Source: Antedon mediterranea (lineage: Eukaryota > Echinodermata > Crinoidea > Comatulida > Antedonidae). From it: a stretch of 64,000 nt of DNA. Positions 28,309 to 40,761 of this stretch are shown piece by piece. The translations under genes were made by a program, and so were the position numbers. Positions within the stretch are counted from its first letter, which is position 1, and every line of letters begins with the position of its first letter. Location of the stretch: assembly GCF_964355755.1 (NCBI RefSeq), contig NC_092674.1, positions 16,561,001-16,625,000 on the forward strand, given 5' to 3'. The notes beneath the pieces were generated by a model. That model made no database searches and was not told the origin of the DNA. It saw only the letters and a list, made by a program, of their open reading frames with translations.

Positions 28309-28650
28309 CTAGACATGAAACTCGTCACTTTGACGAGTTAGTTATCCGCTCGACAAACGCCACGTGCACGTCATACGTTAGAATATTGCACACAGAAAAA
28401 TATTAAGGCATTATGACCTGAACTGAAGAATATGATATGTTGTTATTTCTGAATTCTGTTATTTTGTGTTATATAGTATACACAGTACAATCTGTATACA
28501 TATCACAAACAGTGTAAAATAGGTGAAATTACGGGACCGGTATTTTATTGTAATTTTTAACATCTTGACGGTTTCAAAATGAAATGCAAAAGTAGAAATT
28601 TCAGAATGAAATTATCTCAGCAACAACATATTAACGTGTAGAAGAAATTT
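28309..28650 (-). mobile_element. Helitron-like element 7, truncated
   Basis: CTAG at 28309-28312, then the full hairpin ACTCGTCA-CTT-TGACGAGT and the family body, until similarity to element 5 ends near AGAAGAAATTT at about 28650. The 5' half is missing. Confidence 0.7.
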
Positions 28651-30483
28651 CATCAAAACAATGTTTTTTTAAATTGTAATCAATATTATTGTAATAATAT
28701 TTTTTGTTATATCTACAACGAAGTCTTTATTTAGGTTTTTTCTTACCTAGGCTCGGTCGCGCCCAGCCTCAACAAGTTCTTTCTAACTTGTTATTAATGA
28801 GTTTCGCACCCGCAACATCGAGTGCATGATCGTGTGTGGGCTAGCCTCGCTCGATCATTTCGAGAGGGCGCACGTTTTCACGGACAATCGTATTCGATTA
28901 GTATCTATGTATCCGAGAAGTGTATACGCTAGGTCCATGCTATAATCAACTGGAGAATATACTAGTCGAATACCGTACACCATGTGGCCGCCCAGAAGGG
29001 CTTGCGCTAGGGGTACAGAGGTCGGCAATCGTGCGTATAACTATAAATAAATACATTCCAATCGTAAACGTTTACAAATGAAATTTTATCGGAGCGCCTA
29101 AAACAGCTCTATAATGAACAAATCTTTTCATCATATTTAGTATAACATCACGCTAAAATGCCTTGAAAACTAGGCAGAAGCAGGTTGCCGTTACATTAAT
29201 ACACTGTAGCTAGCCTAGGCGCGCCAACCAACGAGGTGACGATTATGTACAATCTGTGTGGTGAGGCATTTATGTTCGGTGTATAAGACGCACCCTTAAT
29301 TTAGAGGTCAAATTTGCGTGTCAAAAGTGCGACTTATACACCGAAATATACGGTATAATAAGATGTTGGCTTAAAAAAAAGAAGTGAAAATGGCATGTTT
29401 TTTGTTTAGTAATGTATGAAATATTTATTTTAGGTGCCCCACGGTACAGAGGGTTACTTGTAAATAAAAAAATTGGTGAACATTTGAACAATTAACATTT
29501 TTTTAACGTTTTTGCTGTAGCGTACGTAGACACACAGTACACGACGTAACCGTCGGTAAACCTCGCCTGAAAAGTAACCACAGTACACATTTTGGTCCCT
29601 GGATGGAACATGATATGACGCGTCTGGACTCAACGTACGTAGCGTACCTACAGTAGCTATTATTTAGTAGTTAGGTCGCTGGCAATAATGAATGGAATGG
29701 AATGGAGCTAATACTGTACTGTGGTTGAGAGCAAAATGCATGTGGTATTTTTACCATGGAGTAATTACACACAGTAGTACTTCTTAAAGCTCAAGTGGGA
29801 ATCAAGGATATTTCTATTTTCGTAAACAATGTTATGAAAACGGCACAGATTGAAGTCTATTTTCAAGTACTGTAGCTTGAGCAGTATTTCTATTTTGTAG
29901 ACTATTTTTTTCACACACGGCGTACGTCTTCTTGCAGCTCGAGCGAAAGTCTAGTGTTATTTTTTTAAAACAAGACGATCAACTGAACTTAAAACGAATT
30001 ACGGATTAACGATTTGCCTCAAAAGATGTCGATGTTGTGATAAATTTCTGCACAGAATAATATGCGGATGGCTTGGCGATTGGAACATTCCAATCTCTCT
30101 TCCAAGTTTTAATTTCCTCAGGCATAATAAATCAGTGGCCAACAAAAACCAGTACACTCATGAGCATGCCCAGTTCGAGTTTTAACCATAATTCAATGAT
30201 TATCTGATGGCGAATTATTATAATATTGGCCCAGATTGACAGCCAAAAATCAGTCAGTTTAAATACAGGCCATAAATAAAGTTTTTACTGTTATTCATTA
30301 TTTGACATAGTCAGGTCGCTTACCACTTTTTTGTGCACTTCGTGACAAAAGCACCAAACTTGGCAGAAACCTTCTTTAGTACCTAACAATTCTAAAAGGG
30401 TGTACAAATAAAGTGCAAGTACATTTATAGCATGGATCTACGTTTTTGTTATGCGTCTAGAATCATGACATATTTGTATTGAC
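28651..30483. other. intron 3, unassigned stretch
   Basis: Non-coding. Contains copy 2 of the GGTCCCTGGATG repeat (29521-29760). A fragment at about 29298-29350 (AGGTCAAATTTGCGTGTCAA followed by AAGTGCGACTTATACAC) also occurs at 17466-17506 and resembles ends of the CCGTATTTTCCGG family. A stretch near 29085 (GGAGCGCCTAAAA) recalls the left end of the 10370 element. No gene recognised. Confidence 0.5.
29521..29760 (+). repeat. dispersed GGTCCCTGGATG repeat, copy 2 of 3
   Basis: Contains GTAACCACAGTACACATTTT then GGTCCCTGGATGGAACATGA and, further on, TTTAGTAGTTAGGTCGCTGG then CAATAATGAATG. The reverse complement of 44200-44470 carries the same blocks with few changes. Confidence 0.75.
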
Positions 30484-31068
30484 ACTAATACCCCTTTCAC
30501 ACCAAAACTCCGGAGTGTCTCCGGAGACACCCCGGGGTTTATGACCATTCAAAACGTCGAGAAACTCCGGAGATACCCCTTTCACACCAACCTAGCAACT
30601 CCGGGGTTTATAAAATAAAATTGTAAATGTCGCCCTCTATTTTGTTTGTTTACATAGCGACGATCATTAGAATCATTTTAATTAATAATATGTTTAATTT
30701 AATAATTACTTTCAAAAGTCTCAGAAGTAATATAATGTTTTATTGATACTACTTATTATTTTTGAACCTGCTATATATGTTGTACAAATATTTAAAGTAT
30801 TTTGAAATAAAACTAAAGCAATGAGTGATCGTGTGAGGATGACCTTTTGACCCGAAACACTCCGGAGTTTGATGTTGGTACCTTTCACACCAAAACACCG
30901 GGGTGTCCCCGCAGTTCGCTCTCCGGAGAATGTTCAGCTGTTCAACCCCGCAGTTTTAAACTCCGGAGTTGCTTGATTTTACCTTTCACACCAAACAGCG
31001 GGACGTCAACTCCGGGGTGTCTCCGGAGTGTCTCCGGAGTTTTGCTTTTGGTGTGAAAGGGGTATTAG
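30484..31068. mobile_element. inverted-repeat element rich in CTCCGGAG
   Basis: Ends are CTAATACCCCTTTCACACCA followed by AAACTCCGGAG, and the matching inverted sequence ending GGTGTGAAAGGGGTATTAG. CTCCGGAG palindromes and CCGGGG variants recur many times inside. Internal partial copies of the end (ACCTTTCACACCAA at about 30880 and 30980) suggest nested or slipped ends. No coding. Target duplication not clear because the flanking CTAATA is itself symmetrical with the right side. Confidence 0.75.
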
Positions 31069-31762
31069 ACTATACTACTTGTGTAGCTTATATGTCATAC
31101 AAGTACCGCGGCATGGATAACAAAGACCTGTGCAAGAAAATCCTGCTGATCGGAACTTGCAGTTGTTTACTGAGCAGACGGGCAGCTTTTTACGTTCACA
31201 CTTTAGTATTAATTCTCTACTTACTTTGGATGCTTCAGGTATTATCCAGACTGGCTGCACATAAGACTACTATAAATAACAGTACAACCAAAACCTCCGG
31301 GTGAAGGTACATATACTGCATTAATAATGAAATAATATCGAACATCATTGGTGTTAAACTGGTAGTCCAATGCTTGCTTGATATGTGGCAGGGACAAGCC
31401 AGATCAGTCGCATGTCGCAAAATTTAATTTTGAGATAATATCATATTATTATGCAGGTAATTATCTGTTTTATAATGGTAAAAAAATTATTGCAATCCAA
31501 CTTTTTACTTACAAAGTTATGTGAAATTTAAAACATGTATGTGTTGGAACTCTCTGGATTATGTTTCGGAGAAATTTGTTTTAGTTATCAGTATGTTTAA
31601 ATAAAATTCCTGAATTATTTTGTTTTTATATTACTCTTGTACAGTAACATGCAAAATCTCAATATGATTCTAGAACATAAATGTAAGATTTAAAATATTA
31701 AAAAAACCAGAAATATTTCTTACAAAAAACGCTGCTCGACTTTTTTGACCAGTTTGAATTAT
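31069..31762. other. intron 3, no recognised feature
   Basis: AT-rich non-coding sequence. I see no coding similarity or clear repeat structure. Confidence 0.4.
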
Positions 31763-31886
31763 TAACTGGAAAATTATTACTTTATGTTGAACCAAAAAAA
31801 TACATACACAATTGGTATAAATACGGTAACATTAGTTTGTGTATGTATTTTTTTTGGTTAACATAAAAGTAATAAATTTCCAGTTA
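31763..31886. repeat. long hairpin (palindromic miniature element)
   Basis: AACTGGAAAATTATTACTTT onwards to ...ACATACACAA pairs with TTGTGTATGTATTTTTTTTGG onwards to ...AATAAATTTCCAGTT. The stem is about 50 bp with a few mismatches and a loop of about 20 bp. It could be a very small fold-back element. Confidence 0.75.
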
Positions 31887-32500
31887 ATTATATTCAGAGA
31901 ACCAGATGAATTTATTTAATAGTTTTAATTATTGTTCTTTTGTCATTAAATGATGTTTTTTAATTTTTTTTTTTATTTTTAATTTTTTTTTTTATTCATT
32001 TCAAAAAAATACAACCATAACACAAAATCACTTATATAAAGTAATAGGTATCAAAATGATATGAACGTTTAAATAAAATAGTGATCAAACAATATTAAAA
32101 ACTATAAATTATTAATTCCATTTTTTTTTAAAGTAAATAATTAATTAATTTTGTAAATGCTGTGTTTTCCACAATTATGTAACTAATCTAACTAAATATA
32201 ATTGTATTAATCAAATTAGCCAGAGATATACTAACATATTAATTTTTTTTTTGTCTTTACATAGCAATAATAAATAATACTCATATACATACACATGCAT
32301 ACACACAAATATATCTTAATTTGTATTATAACCAAGGAACTATAATATAATTGTATTAATTAAAATCTGATAACTACATTTAACAACATAACCATTTTTG
32401 TTTCTTTAAAAAAATACATAATATATTTTTAATTATCTGTATTGTAACCAAGGAACTAATAGTATGCCAATAAAAAATATAATAATAATAATAATAATAA
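31887..32500. other. intron 3, low-complexity AT-rich stretch
   Basis: Long A and T runs. A short direct repeat, ACCAAGGAACTA, occurs at about 32332 and 32449. An (AAT)n tract sits immediately before Helitron 8. No gene recognised. Confidence 0.5.
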
Positions 32501-33876
32501 CTAGAATTTAATTCGTCACTTTGACGAATTATAGGTGATCATTTTTATCATTTTATTGACATTCATATTTTTTAAACATGCACGTATGTTAACATACGAT
32601 CGGAAAATGTTGATGTATGCCATCCTATTATACGCTTATAGTGCTGAGTTGTGCCTATTATATGCCATATACAATATGTACTGTATATACTGTACTGTGT
32701 ATATCTATATACAGTGTAGCATAGGTGAATTTACGGGACCCACATCATGTTCTAATTTTTTTGTATGATGACGTTGTCAAAATAAACTTGAAGAGAACAA
32801 TATCGAAAGATAATGAATTGAGCAATAAATATAACAATTGGAAGAAAATTTGGCACGTAGAAGCGCGGTGCGCGCTCTTTAAAATTTGTATAACGACGAA
32901 AGAGATGAAAAAATGACTTTTTAACTTCAACTGGCCATATGATAACGTCACAACATCCGATAGGCTTCATTTTTATATGAATACATATCTACATTTCACT
33001 AGATCTCATAATAAGTTATAAACATCAAGGTCAACTTTAATTCAGAAGAGCTGTAAGGTATTCAAATTTACCTTGTAGTTGAAATTACGTAACCACCGTT
33101 ATTTAAATTTTAAGACGTGATGACGTTATCCAAATGAAAATCTTGGCAATTCATAAGTAACATAATTGGTTGAGGCACAATGTATTAAAAATTAAAAGAA
33201 AATCGATCACAGATAAGCGAGTTGCGCTCTGTTGAATATGGTGGTCTATGACAAAAGGGGAAAAAATCCTATTTTAAAAATTCATGTGGCCAAATGATGA
33301 CGTCATACAATTTTGTACGTCTGATGTGTATATACATTTATATCTACAACTCATTGGCTTCCATAATAAGTTAAAAAAATTGGGGGTCACCGTGCATTCT
33401 GAAGAATTATTTTCATTTCAGAAATGCCTTATTTTTTACCATTTTTAGCACTTTTGTACAATTAATGTGCGCATTTTGTCATTTTTAACGTGCTCGTATA
33501 GCACTATTTTAAGTCGAAATGGACTCAAATTTGGTGGATGTACCAAGTAAGATGAGTAGAATGCAATTTGTACAAAAAAATTGTATTTTTTACGCTTTCT
33601 GTGTACGCACGCGCAAAAACGTGTTTTTGCGCAGTAATTTTTTAAAACATGCAAATGGCCTAATTCATGCTCTAAATTGATCAAAACATAATTTTGAGCT
33701 TTTTAAATTTTTAACGCGCGATTTCACGCGCATGACCCTACGTGCGCGTGCGTTTTTATTTGCTAATATTTTTACCCTTGACCTGAAGTTTACGTGTTGT
33801 GAATTTTATTAATATGTGATAATGAGTTATGGAGATATGATTGATAATGTGATTTCACAAAATGGCGTATAAATAA
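32501..33876 (-). mobile_element. Helitron-like element 8
   Basis: CTAG at 32501-32504, then hairpin AATTCGTCA-CTT-TGACGAATT and ATAGGTGATCATTTTTATCA. The body follows element 3 up to AAAATGGCGTATAAAT (about 33876), after which the subfamily sequence stops and is replaced by an A-rich linker and the 62-bp module at 33889-33950. Confidence 0.7.
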
Positions 33877-33888
33877 CAATAAAAACAA

Positions 33889-33950
33889 CAATAAAGATTT
33901 CATACAATAACAATAGGTGATCATTTTATTCTAAATGATCACCTAATAAT
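33889..33950. repeat. 62-bp hairpin module, copy 1
   Basis: AATAAAGATTTCATACAATA, then ACAATAGGTGATCATTTTAT, then TCTAAATGATCACCTAATAA. The AGGTGATCATTT/AAATGATCACCT stem is perfect. An identical block follows Helitron 10 at about 46528-46590. Confidence 0.8.
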
Positions 33951-34484
33951 TTCTGGTTTACGTTTTAATTCAATACAGTAATAAAGAGCAAGCGTAATAA
34001 TAATAATACACAAAAGTAAGTCATTTTCTCGAGAAACAGTATCATTAAGTTATTAAATATAATCTTCTATTAATCTCCACTTTTGTCTGAAATTATACAA
34101 TGTACTTCTTTTAGAAGCAATGTTTTTTTCTACGTTATAATTAAATTTTAACCGATTAAAGAAAACCTGGAAGACTGGCTTTTTGTGAGTTAATTTGTAA
34201 CTAAATATAATTTTCTTAATCAACAAAATACATAGATTTAATAATTGATATTCTGTTTGATAATTTAAGAAATAATGAAAACCAATCAATTAATTGAATC
34301 AAACAATCTATTTTTATTTCAGAACAAAATCCATGGCTGTATTGTATAGAACAAAAGTATAATTTTAGACTAAACTATAGTACATATTCCGGTGTAGAGG
34401 CGTTATTCCTTAATGTCGTAGTGACCCACAAACCCCAACATTCTTGTAATCAAAATGTCTAATTTCCCAGAACTTTCGTTATGA
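33951..34484. other. intron 3, no recognised feature
   Basis: AT-rich non-coding sequence. Nothing recognised. Confidence 0.4.
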
Positions 34485-34870
34485 CACTATATAACCCTGA
34501 CCTTGTACTATCATGTTCACGCTCAGAAATCATTGAAGATCTACTTGGGACTAGATGTACGTAACAGTAAGCCAACAAGTTAACAACCACACACTACAAG
34601 TAGCAATGGTATACATGACCTTGCTTGTAGTGTCATGTACGCGCACAACATACAAACATCGAATCAAACATCAATTTGGAACTATACGTATAACAGTAAG
34701 CAAATGATGTTAACAACCAAACACAAGTAGCAATGGTATACATGGCCTTGACCTTGTAGTATCGTGCGCAAAAAACATCGACTTGGAACTATACATACAT
34801 AACAGTTAGCCAATGATAAATATCAACAACACACTACAAGTAGCAATAGTATATATGACCTTGACATTGA
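34485..34870. repeat. minisatellite, about three units of 110-130 bp
   Basis: AACAGTAAGC-type blocks start at 34563, 34692 and 34801, and GTAGCAATGGTATACATG-CCTTG-type blocks start near 34603, 34729 and 34842. Units are imperfect (periods about 113-129 bp), with a partial unit at the left. It lies about 420 bp upstream of AMMECR1 exon 4. Confidence 0.75.
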
Positions 34871-35426
<556 letters not shown>

Positions 35427-35483
35427 TAATATGTTTTATCCTTAATTGTACAAATAATAATTAGTTAAAAGAAAAAGATAAAA

Positions 35484-36060
35484 CTAGAATTTAATTCCTC
35501 ACTTTGACGAATTATAGGTGATCATTGATTTTGATTTTTTAATACTCTGCGCAAAAGCAACATCCACGTATGTTAATAATACTATAAGAAATTCAAAATA
35601 TTCAAAATAGATATCTTTTTACACAAATTTGCATTAAATTTCCCTTTGGAGAGCGCATTATTACCTACACGTGTGTCGTTATTTGACATTTAGAGGACAT
35701 GGAATGAAAGCAATATATCACATAGGGTATATATAAAGAACAAATAATTACTGTAAAAATGAACTTTTTACATTATTTACATGCTATGCGCACAGAAATA
35801 TAGGTGCATGCCGTTAACAAAATTGGAAAAATTGTCTGAATGATGCTCTTAGGTGTTAGAAATTGATTTTCAGAAATTTTCTAATATTTTGAAGCGCGAT
35901 TGTGCGCAAAGTTTCCTGCGTACGCATCCTTTTTTTTGTGCTTATAATTATATGATGACCCTTGACATGAAGCTTATGTGTAGTGAATTTAATTGAATGA
36001 TATCTTATGATAGTTACAAAAATAGGATGGATAATGTGAATTCACAAAATGGCGTCTCTA
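35484..36060 (-). mobile_element. Helitron-like element 9, truncated
   Basis: CTAG at 35484-35487 followed by a hairpin with one stem mismatch (AATTCCTCA-CTT-TGACGAATT) and ATAGGTGATCATTGA. The body loses similarity in the middle and regains it near CACAAAATGGCG (about 36043), so it is an internally deleted relative of element 3. Confidence 0.65.
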
Positions 36061-36256
36061 TGTAGCCGTGTGCAGTCGTTCTAAGCCGCCTATAGCAACG
36101 ACATTTTGCCGATCAATAAGATCCATATCTGGCCTAGCTTATGCATCAAAACTATTAAAATTCAACATTTTACCTACCACATTAAAAACTCAAACTTTAA
36201 TAAACAATACATTATAAATAAATAAATAGTAAACTGAAAGTTAGAAATACTGCTAG

Positions 36257-36284
36257 TATTTATTTATTTATTTATTTATTTATT
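36257..36284 (-). repeat. (TTTA)n tract, probable 3' tail of a minus-strand LINE
   Basis: Perfect TTTA tetranucleotide run on the plus strand, i.e. (TAAA)n on the minus strand. It sits downstream of the LINE fragment at 36503-37060 in that fragment's orientation, as expected for a microsatellite-type LINE tail. Confidence 0.6.
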
Positions 36285-36502
36285 CTTTCTTTATTCTGCA
36301 GGCACTTTCAGTACTAGTGCATTGATTTCCAAAGTGGTACAGTAATTGAAAATATAACAAACATAATAAAAAAAAAAAAAGAGTAATTGAAATATACATT
36401 AAAAATAGTAATCAATTTTAGAAAACAAAAAATTCAGTTAAAAATATTGAGTACTAATTGTATTTTGGAATGAAGTTATTGAAAAATCTTTAAAGTTAAT
36501 TT

Positions 36503-37060
36503 TTAATTCATTTGGAAGTTCATCCAGCTTTTAGATGAACGATAAGTAAAGGTTTTTTTGCCTTGACAAATGTTCCAGGTGGGGACAACTAAATTGTTAT
36601 GGCTTTGGCTTCGTGTGCCTTTAGAATGGGTAGTGTTATTAAAAGGCCTTTTTGAGGTCAAATATGGAGGAGCACACCCTTTTAAACACTTGAAAGTCAT
36701 TAATAATAATTTTTCATTGCAGAGTACATTTAGTCTGTTCCAGCCAAGGTTATTTAAAATAAAATCAATTGAGGTCTTAATATCAACAGAAAGCAAAATT
36801 CTACCTAATCTATTCATGAGTACTTGTAAACAATTAGTATTTTGAACAATACAATTAGACCATACACAACAACAATAATAAAAAAGGGGAAAAACAAGAG
36901 CGTTGACTAACATTTTAAGCGTATATGACGGAAGAAAACATTTTACACGCCGGATGACACAAATACGTTTTGAAACATTTGAGGATACCTTGCTTATGTG
37001 ATCATTCCAATTTAATTGCGGATCAAATGTGACCCCAAGATATTTAAAAGAGTCAACTCG
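36503..37060 (-). pseudogene. LINE fragment, post-RT C-terminal region
   Basis: One open frame on the minus strand. It includes FKYLGVTFDPQLNWNDHI near its 5' end (about 37000-37050), the conserved segment after the RT domain in CR1/Jockey-like LINEs. It continues through PSYTLKMLVNALVFPLFYYC and KLLLMTFKCLKGCAPPYLTS, as in such elements' C-termini, and stops at 36503. RT motifs and endonuclease are missing, so it is a 5'-truncated insertion in intron 4 of AMMECR1. Clade assignment by eye only. Confidence 0.8.
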
Positions 37061-37571
37061 TCGCCAAAGAAAGAGGCCTAAAAAGTGCTTGTAACACGAA
37101 ATTTTAAATGCTATTTTTTGAACATCGCGATTATAAACTGAAAGTGAACTTGCAAAATATTCAACAGTAGTAACGTATTAAAATAAAGCAAGATGAACAA
37201 CTCTAAATTATGTAAAAACGTAATTTATTGGGATTTACGACAAAGCAATGTTAAATCAATGCGTTTCGGCCCAAGAAGGAAGACTTTTTAGACGGCTTGC
37301 AACATGCGCAGACGTATTCGAGATAGCCCACAGTTATTCCTTCTAGCTTACTCAATAAAACTCGGCTAAAAACTCCATTTTAAACAAAGGGTCTTATCAG
37401 ATCTCCCTATGTAATTTTATAAATACTATTCCCCACAATATACTGCAATGCTTTATGGCGTATATTTAATTTTATCTTTATTAATTTGCAGTATATTTTT
37501 TATTTTTTAACTACTGTACCTTCACGCGCGCGGTCCGAAAACAAACAAAAAACTAAAATGGCTATAGCCAC

Positions 37572-37574
37572 TAA
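37572..37574. repeat. TAA target-site duplication, left
   Basis: TAA immediately before the left inverted repeat; the same TAA follows the right inverted repeat at 44980-44982. This is a 3-bp TWA duplication, as made by PIF/Harbinger-type elements. Confidence 0.75.
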
Positions 37575-37604
37575 GGCGTGATCTACAAATTATTTCAGAC
37601 CACA
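37575..37604 (+). repeat. left terminal inverted repeat (30 bp)
   Basis: Matches the right end in 29 of 30 positions; begins GGCGTGATC. Followed inward by CAGACGCGTTTTCTATTGTT, ACGCGTCT, CCCGTCTG and GCGTCTAGACGC motifs (37614-37684). Confidence 0.85.
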
Positions 37605-38987
37605 AATCAGCGTCCAGACGCGTTTTCTATTGTTTACCCAAAAACGCGTCTCAAAACCCGTCTGATTTGGCTGCGTCTAGACGCCAATATGCATGTTCGA
37701 CTTTGGCCCCGCCCCTATTATACGGCTGACTGCACATTCTTGGTTCTGTGTACTGGTGGTGTGGTATTAAGCCCGTTTTCCTGTCGACGTTATTCGACAC
37801 TATATTGTCGGACGATCGTTTGAAAACGATCAAGTTGAAAATAACTTTATATTAGCATTTGACTCCATGCTTTGACATATTTTAATTAGTTTGTGATATT
37901 ATTTAGTGTTGCGGATGTTCTTTTTGTAAAAAACCAATAAGAAAATATCCACAATATCCGATTTTAATTTTAAGCACATAATTGTAGATTTTTTTGTTTG
38001 TAATGTGGTATCCACTGTATCGGTCGTGCAGCGCACAACACATAACAAGCGGTAAAGACAACGAATCAGTATTCGTCGCCTTTGACATAGTTTGACGTGT
38101 ACTGGTTTGACCTTGTTTCAGGCCTTTGAATTGCGTATGCAGTATCGCCCGCCGCCCGCACAACCGGCGGTAAGACAAACAAATCAGTACTGGTATACCC
38201 TTTTACAGAGTATACTATAAAGCGCAAATTTTAGTTTTTATTCGCAACCTTTCATTTTTGCGATTTTATTTTTCTTGTGCTAAAGAGTGAATTTACCACA
38301 TGCAAAAAAACGTAAAAAAACATGGAATCACTCAAACTATTGACCTAGGCCTAGCTAGTCTGCTGCGTGCTAGTCTATCTTAACATCCATCGTGGACAGA
38401 CCTTGGTTGGTCTTGTCTAGGCCTAGCAAGATAGCTAGGCTAATTTAGGCGAACCCAGTTAATTAGGCACGTACGATCGATCTTCTAGCTAGGTTAGGGC
38501 AGGTCTCTAGGCCTAGCCAGGGTATCAGGAATAACCGCTAGTTATGATAGGCCTATGCTATGTGTTCATTTTGTTGTTGTATGGTTTAGACGATTCCATT
38601 TTCATAAGGGATGGTCATAACATCATGGAAATTACAATACAGTAATGTAGGCCTGCTGTTCATTTATTAATTACCTATATAAATGGTACTTCCGTGCGAT
38701 TGTCTATATTCCCACGGTGTTGCTGGTAGGCCTACATGTACGTTGAATTGTAACCATGGAAATGGTGTCAGTAAGATGATTTTTATGATTCGTAAGACAG
38801 TTTAATACAGAAATGAATATTGGAAATTAAAAGTGGGAACAATTTATTATTTTATTAATATTTTACTCATATTATAACGATGATTTTGAAAGACAAAATT
38901 TACAATTTTATCTTATCTTATAATCTTTTTTTTTTCAAACAATTTAAACAGCAATCGAATCGTAAAGAAAATATGAATAACAGTGTA
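37605..38987. other. left non-coding arm of the BEN/DDE transposon
   Basis: Subterminal repeat motifs (37614-37684), then unremarkable AT-rich sequence with many TAGGCCTAG motifs (about 38345-38525). No coding similarity. Confidence 0.5.
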
Positions 38988-38993
38988 TTTATT
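38988..38993 (-). terminator. AATAAA polyadenylation signal of the BEN gene
   Basis: TTTATT on the plus strand, AATAAA on the minus strand, 50 bp downstream of the BEN stop codon. Plausible by position only. Confidence 0.5.
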
Positions 38994-39042
38994 TACATTG
39001 ATTTAAAAAAAACAACTTAAATACTACAGTATATACAAACAA

Positions 39043-39674
39043 TTAAATCTGGCGACACGAACGGCATTTGCCATTGACGGCTTCTTTCAGGGCTCTTTCT
39101 TGTGTTGTAGTCGAACCGGGAAATACAGTTTCCACTTCTATGAAAATACCTTTCATTCTTGTTGGAGATAGTGGTGCCCACTCTACTCGATTACCATTTA
39201 ATTTCGTAGCTTTTCCATGTAGATTTGATTTAGCTAATTCTTCGACTGTAAATAGTTTTCTAAGAAGCAGTCTCGTCAGGGCTGTTGCTGTATGGCCAGA
39301 TGCAATGCACGTTCTGTAAACATCTTTGTTTAATGGTACTTTGCCACCAACCATTACTAGACCGTCTGGCCCAGCGGTTCGGGTCACGGGATGGTTGTTG
39401 AATAGCCGTCTGTTGACTTTAGCTGGTTGATGTAGTTGAGCTGGTTGATGATGTATTTGAGTTGGTAGAGGTATATGAGCTGGTGGATGAGTATCAGCTG
39501 GTGAATGTAGATGAGTATCAGTTGGTGAATGTGGACTAATATGAGCTGGTGAACTATGTTGTTGTTGCATGTTTAATAACTCCTTCTGATTTTGAAGTAT
39601 TTGTAAAAGCATCTCTTCAACTCGAGCTTGTCGTGACGCCAACTGCTCTAACAACTCTCCGTGATTGCAAACAT
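39043..39674 (-). CDS. BEN-domain protein of the transposon, coding exon 3
   Basis: Last exon, entered at acceptor TATTAACAG; 632 bp to a TAA stop. Residues 135-344 of the protein. Residues about 142-173 (LEQLASRQARVEEMLLQILQ...) are likely a coiled coil. Residues about 174-225 are a proline/histidine-rich linker with repeated H-S-P-A-D-T-H-like units. Residues about 244-321 (GGKVPLNKDVYRTCIASG, then LTRLLLRKLFTVEELAKSN, then WAPLSPTRMKGI) form a BEN domain, an all-helical module known in animals and some viruses that binds DNA and mediates protein contacts. The C-terminal tail has a CRSC motif. BEN assignment is from the K/D-x-Y, LL-RKLFT-EEL and SN pattern. Confidence 0.9.
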
Positions 39675-40218
39675 CTGTTAATAATTATAAAAGATTAATG
39701 TACATGTACATATTTCTTATTTTTTTAAAAATAAATTTAAACAAAAATTGTAATTTAGGCCTAAAGCAAAAAATAGCCAAATTATTTGTCAAGGCAGTTG
39801 GTTACTAATTAGCTAAAGGCTTCTAAGTGAAATCAATAAAAAAAAAAAACCTGCAAAATGGCATATAAAGTCTGATTTTTAGTAATCAATGTGTTAAGTT
39901 TTTAAGGGGCAGATTTAGTTAGTTAATTTTCACTGGCGACACAATCTTAAAATACTATTACTATGGGGTATACCATTTTGTAAAATAATTAGAATTAAAT
40001 AATTATAGTCAGTGTTACAAAAATTCAAATGTAATTTATATATCGAAAGTATGTCAGAATATGAATGAAAATATGCAATAATGTAAACAAGACATTTGTA
40101 TATTATTAAACAAAATTAATATTGTTCGTTAGTAGTCATCGGGTCGATTTGTACAATACACGAAGAGATAAAATTGGATGCGTGTGTTGGAAGAACAAAA
40201 TAAAAACAATTTACTTAC

Positions 40219-40374
40219 GACGAATTCCCATCGCTTCGTTTAAGAAATCGTGGATGATACTGTCATCATTGCTAAGAGTAGCGTCTGGTGCAGAATCTGG
40301 TTCAGCGTCTGGTGCAGAATCTGGTGCAGTTTCAACAACACATCGACGTTTTTTTAGTGGTGCTGCATTGTCAT
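40219..40374 (-). CDS. BEN-domain protein of the transposon, coding exon 2
   Basis: 156 bp between acceptor TTTTTTAG and donor GTAAGT, phase 1 to phase 1. It encodes residues 83-135: DNAAPLKKRRCVVETAPDSA, then an acidic repeat (PDSAPDAEPDSAPDA), then TLSNDDSIIHDFLNEAMGIR. KKRR is a plausible nuclear localisation signal. The PDSAPDAE repeat comes from a short tandem duplication in the DNA (about 40283-40325). Confidence 0.85.
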
Positions 40375-40761
40375 CTAAAAAAAGTCAATGTTAAATAAAA
40401 TGTAACAACATATATTACATAGGGCAATACCGTACATAAACATCTACATTATTATGGAACATATTTTATTTTTTGAATATGTACACAACTGCAGTACGAT
40501 AGAAAAACATACTGTACACGTGTGTGCATCTATTATTAAAGGGATTTTATATTTCATCATATTTTGTGTGTACGGGCTTAAAATTGTGTCAAATGGTCAT
40601 TGCGAATGATGATATGTAAACACACTTTTAAAACGCAAAATCGTCCTAATGAATGGTGATAAAATGATGAGTAAAATCCACAAATGGAAACATTCGTCTT
40701 AAAAGACATAATAATTGCACAAGGCATACATATTCACTACAATTTAATATAATTAACTTAC

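Noticed and set aside
16745-28650. Rep/helicase gene expected of autonomous Helitrons
   Set aside because: No open frame over about 80 codons in the train and no HUH or helicase motifs; these copies are non-autonomous.
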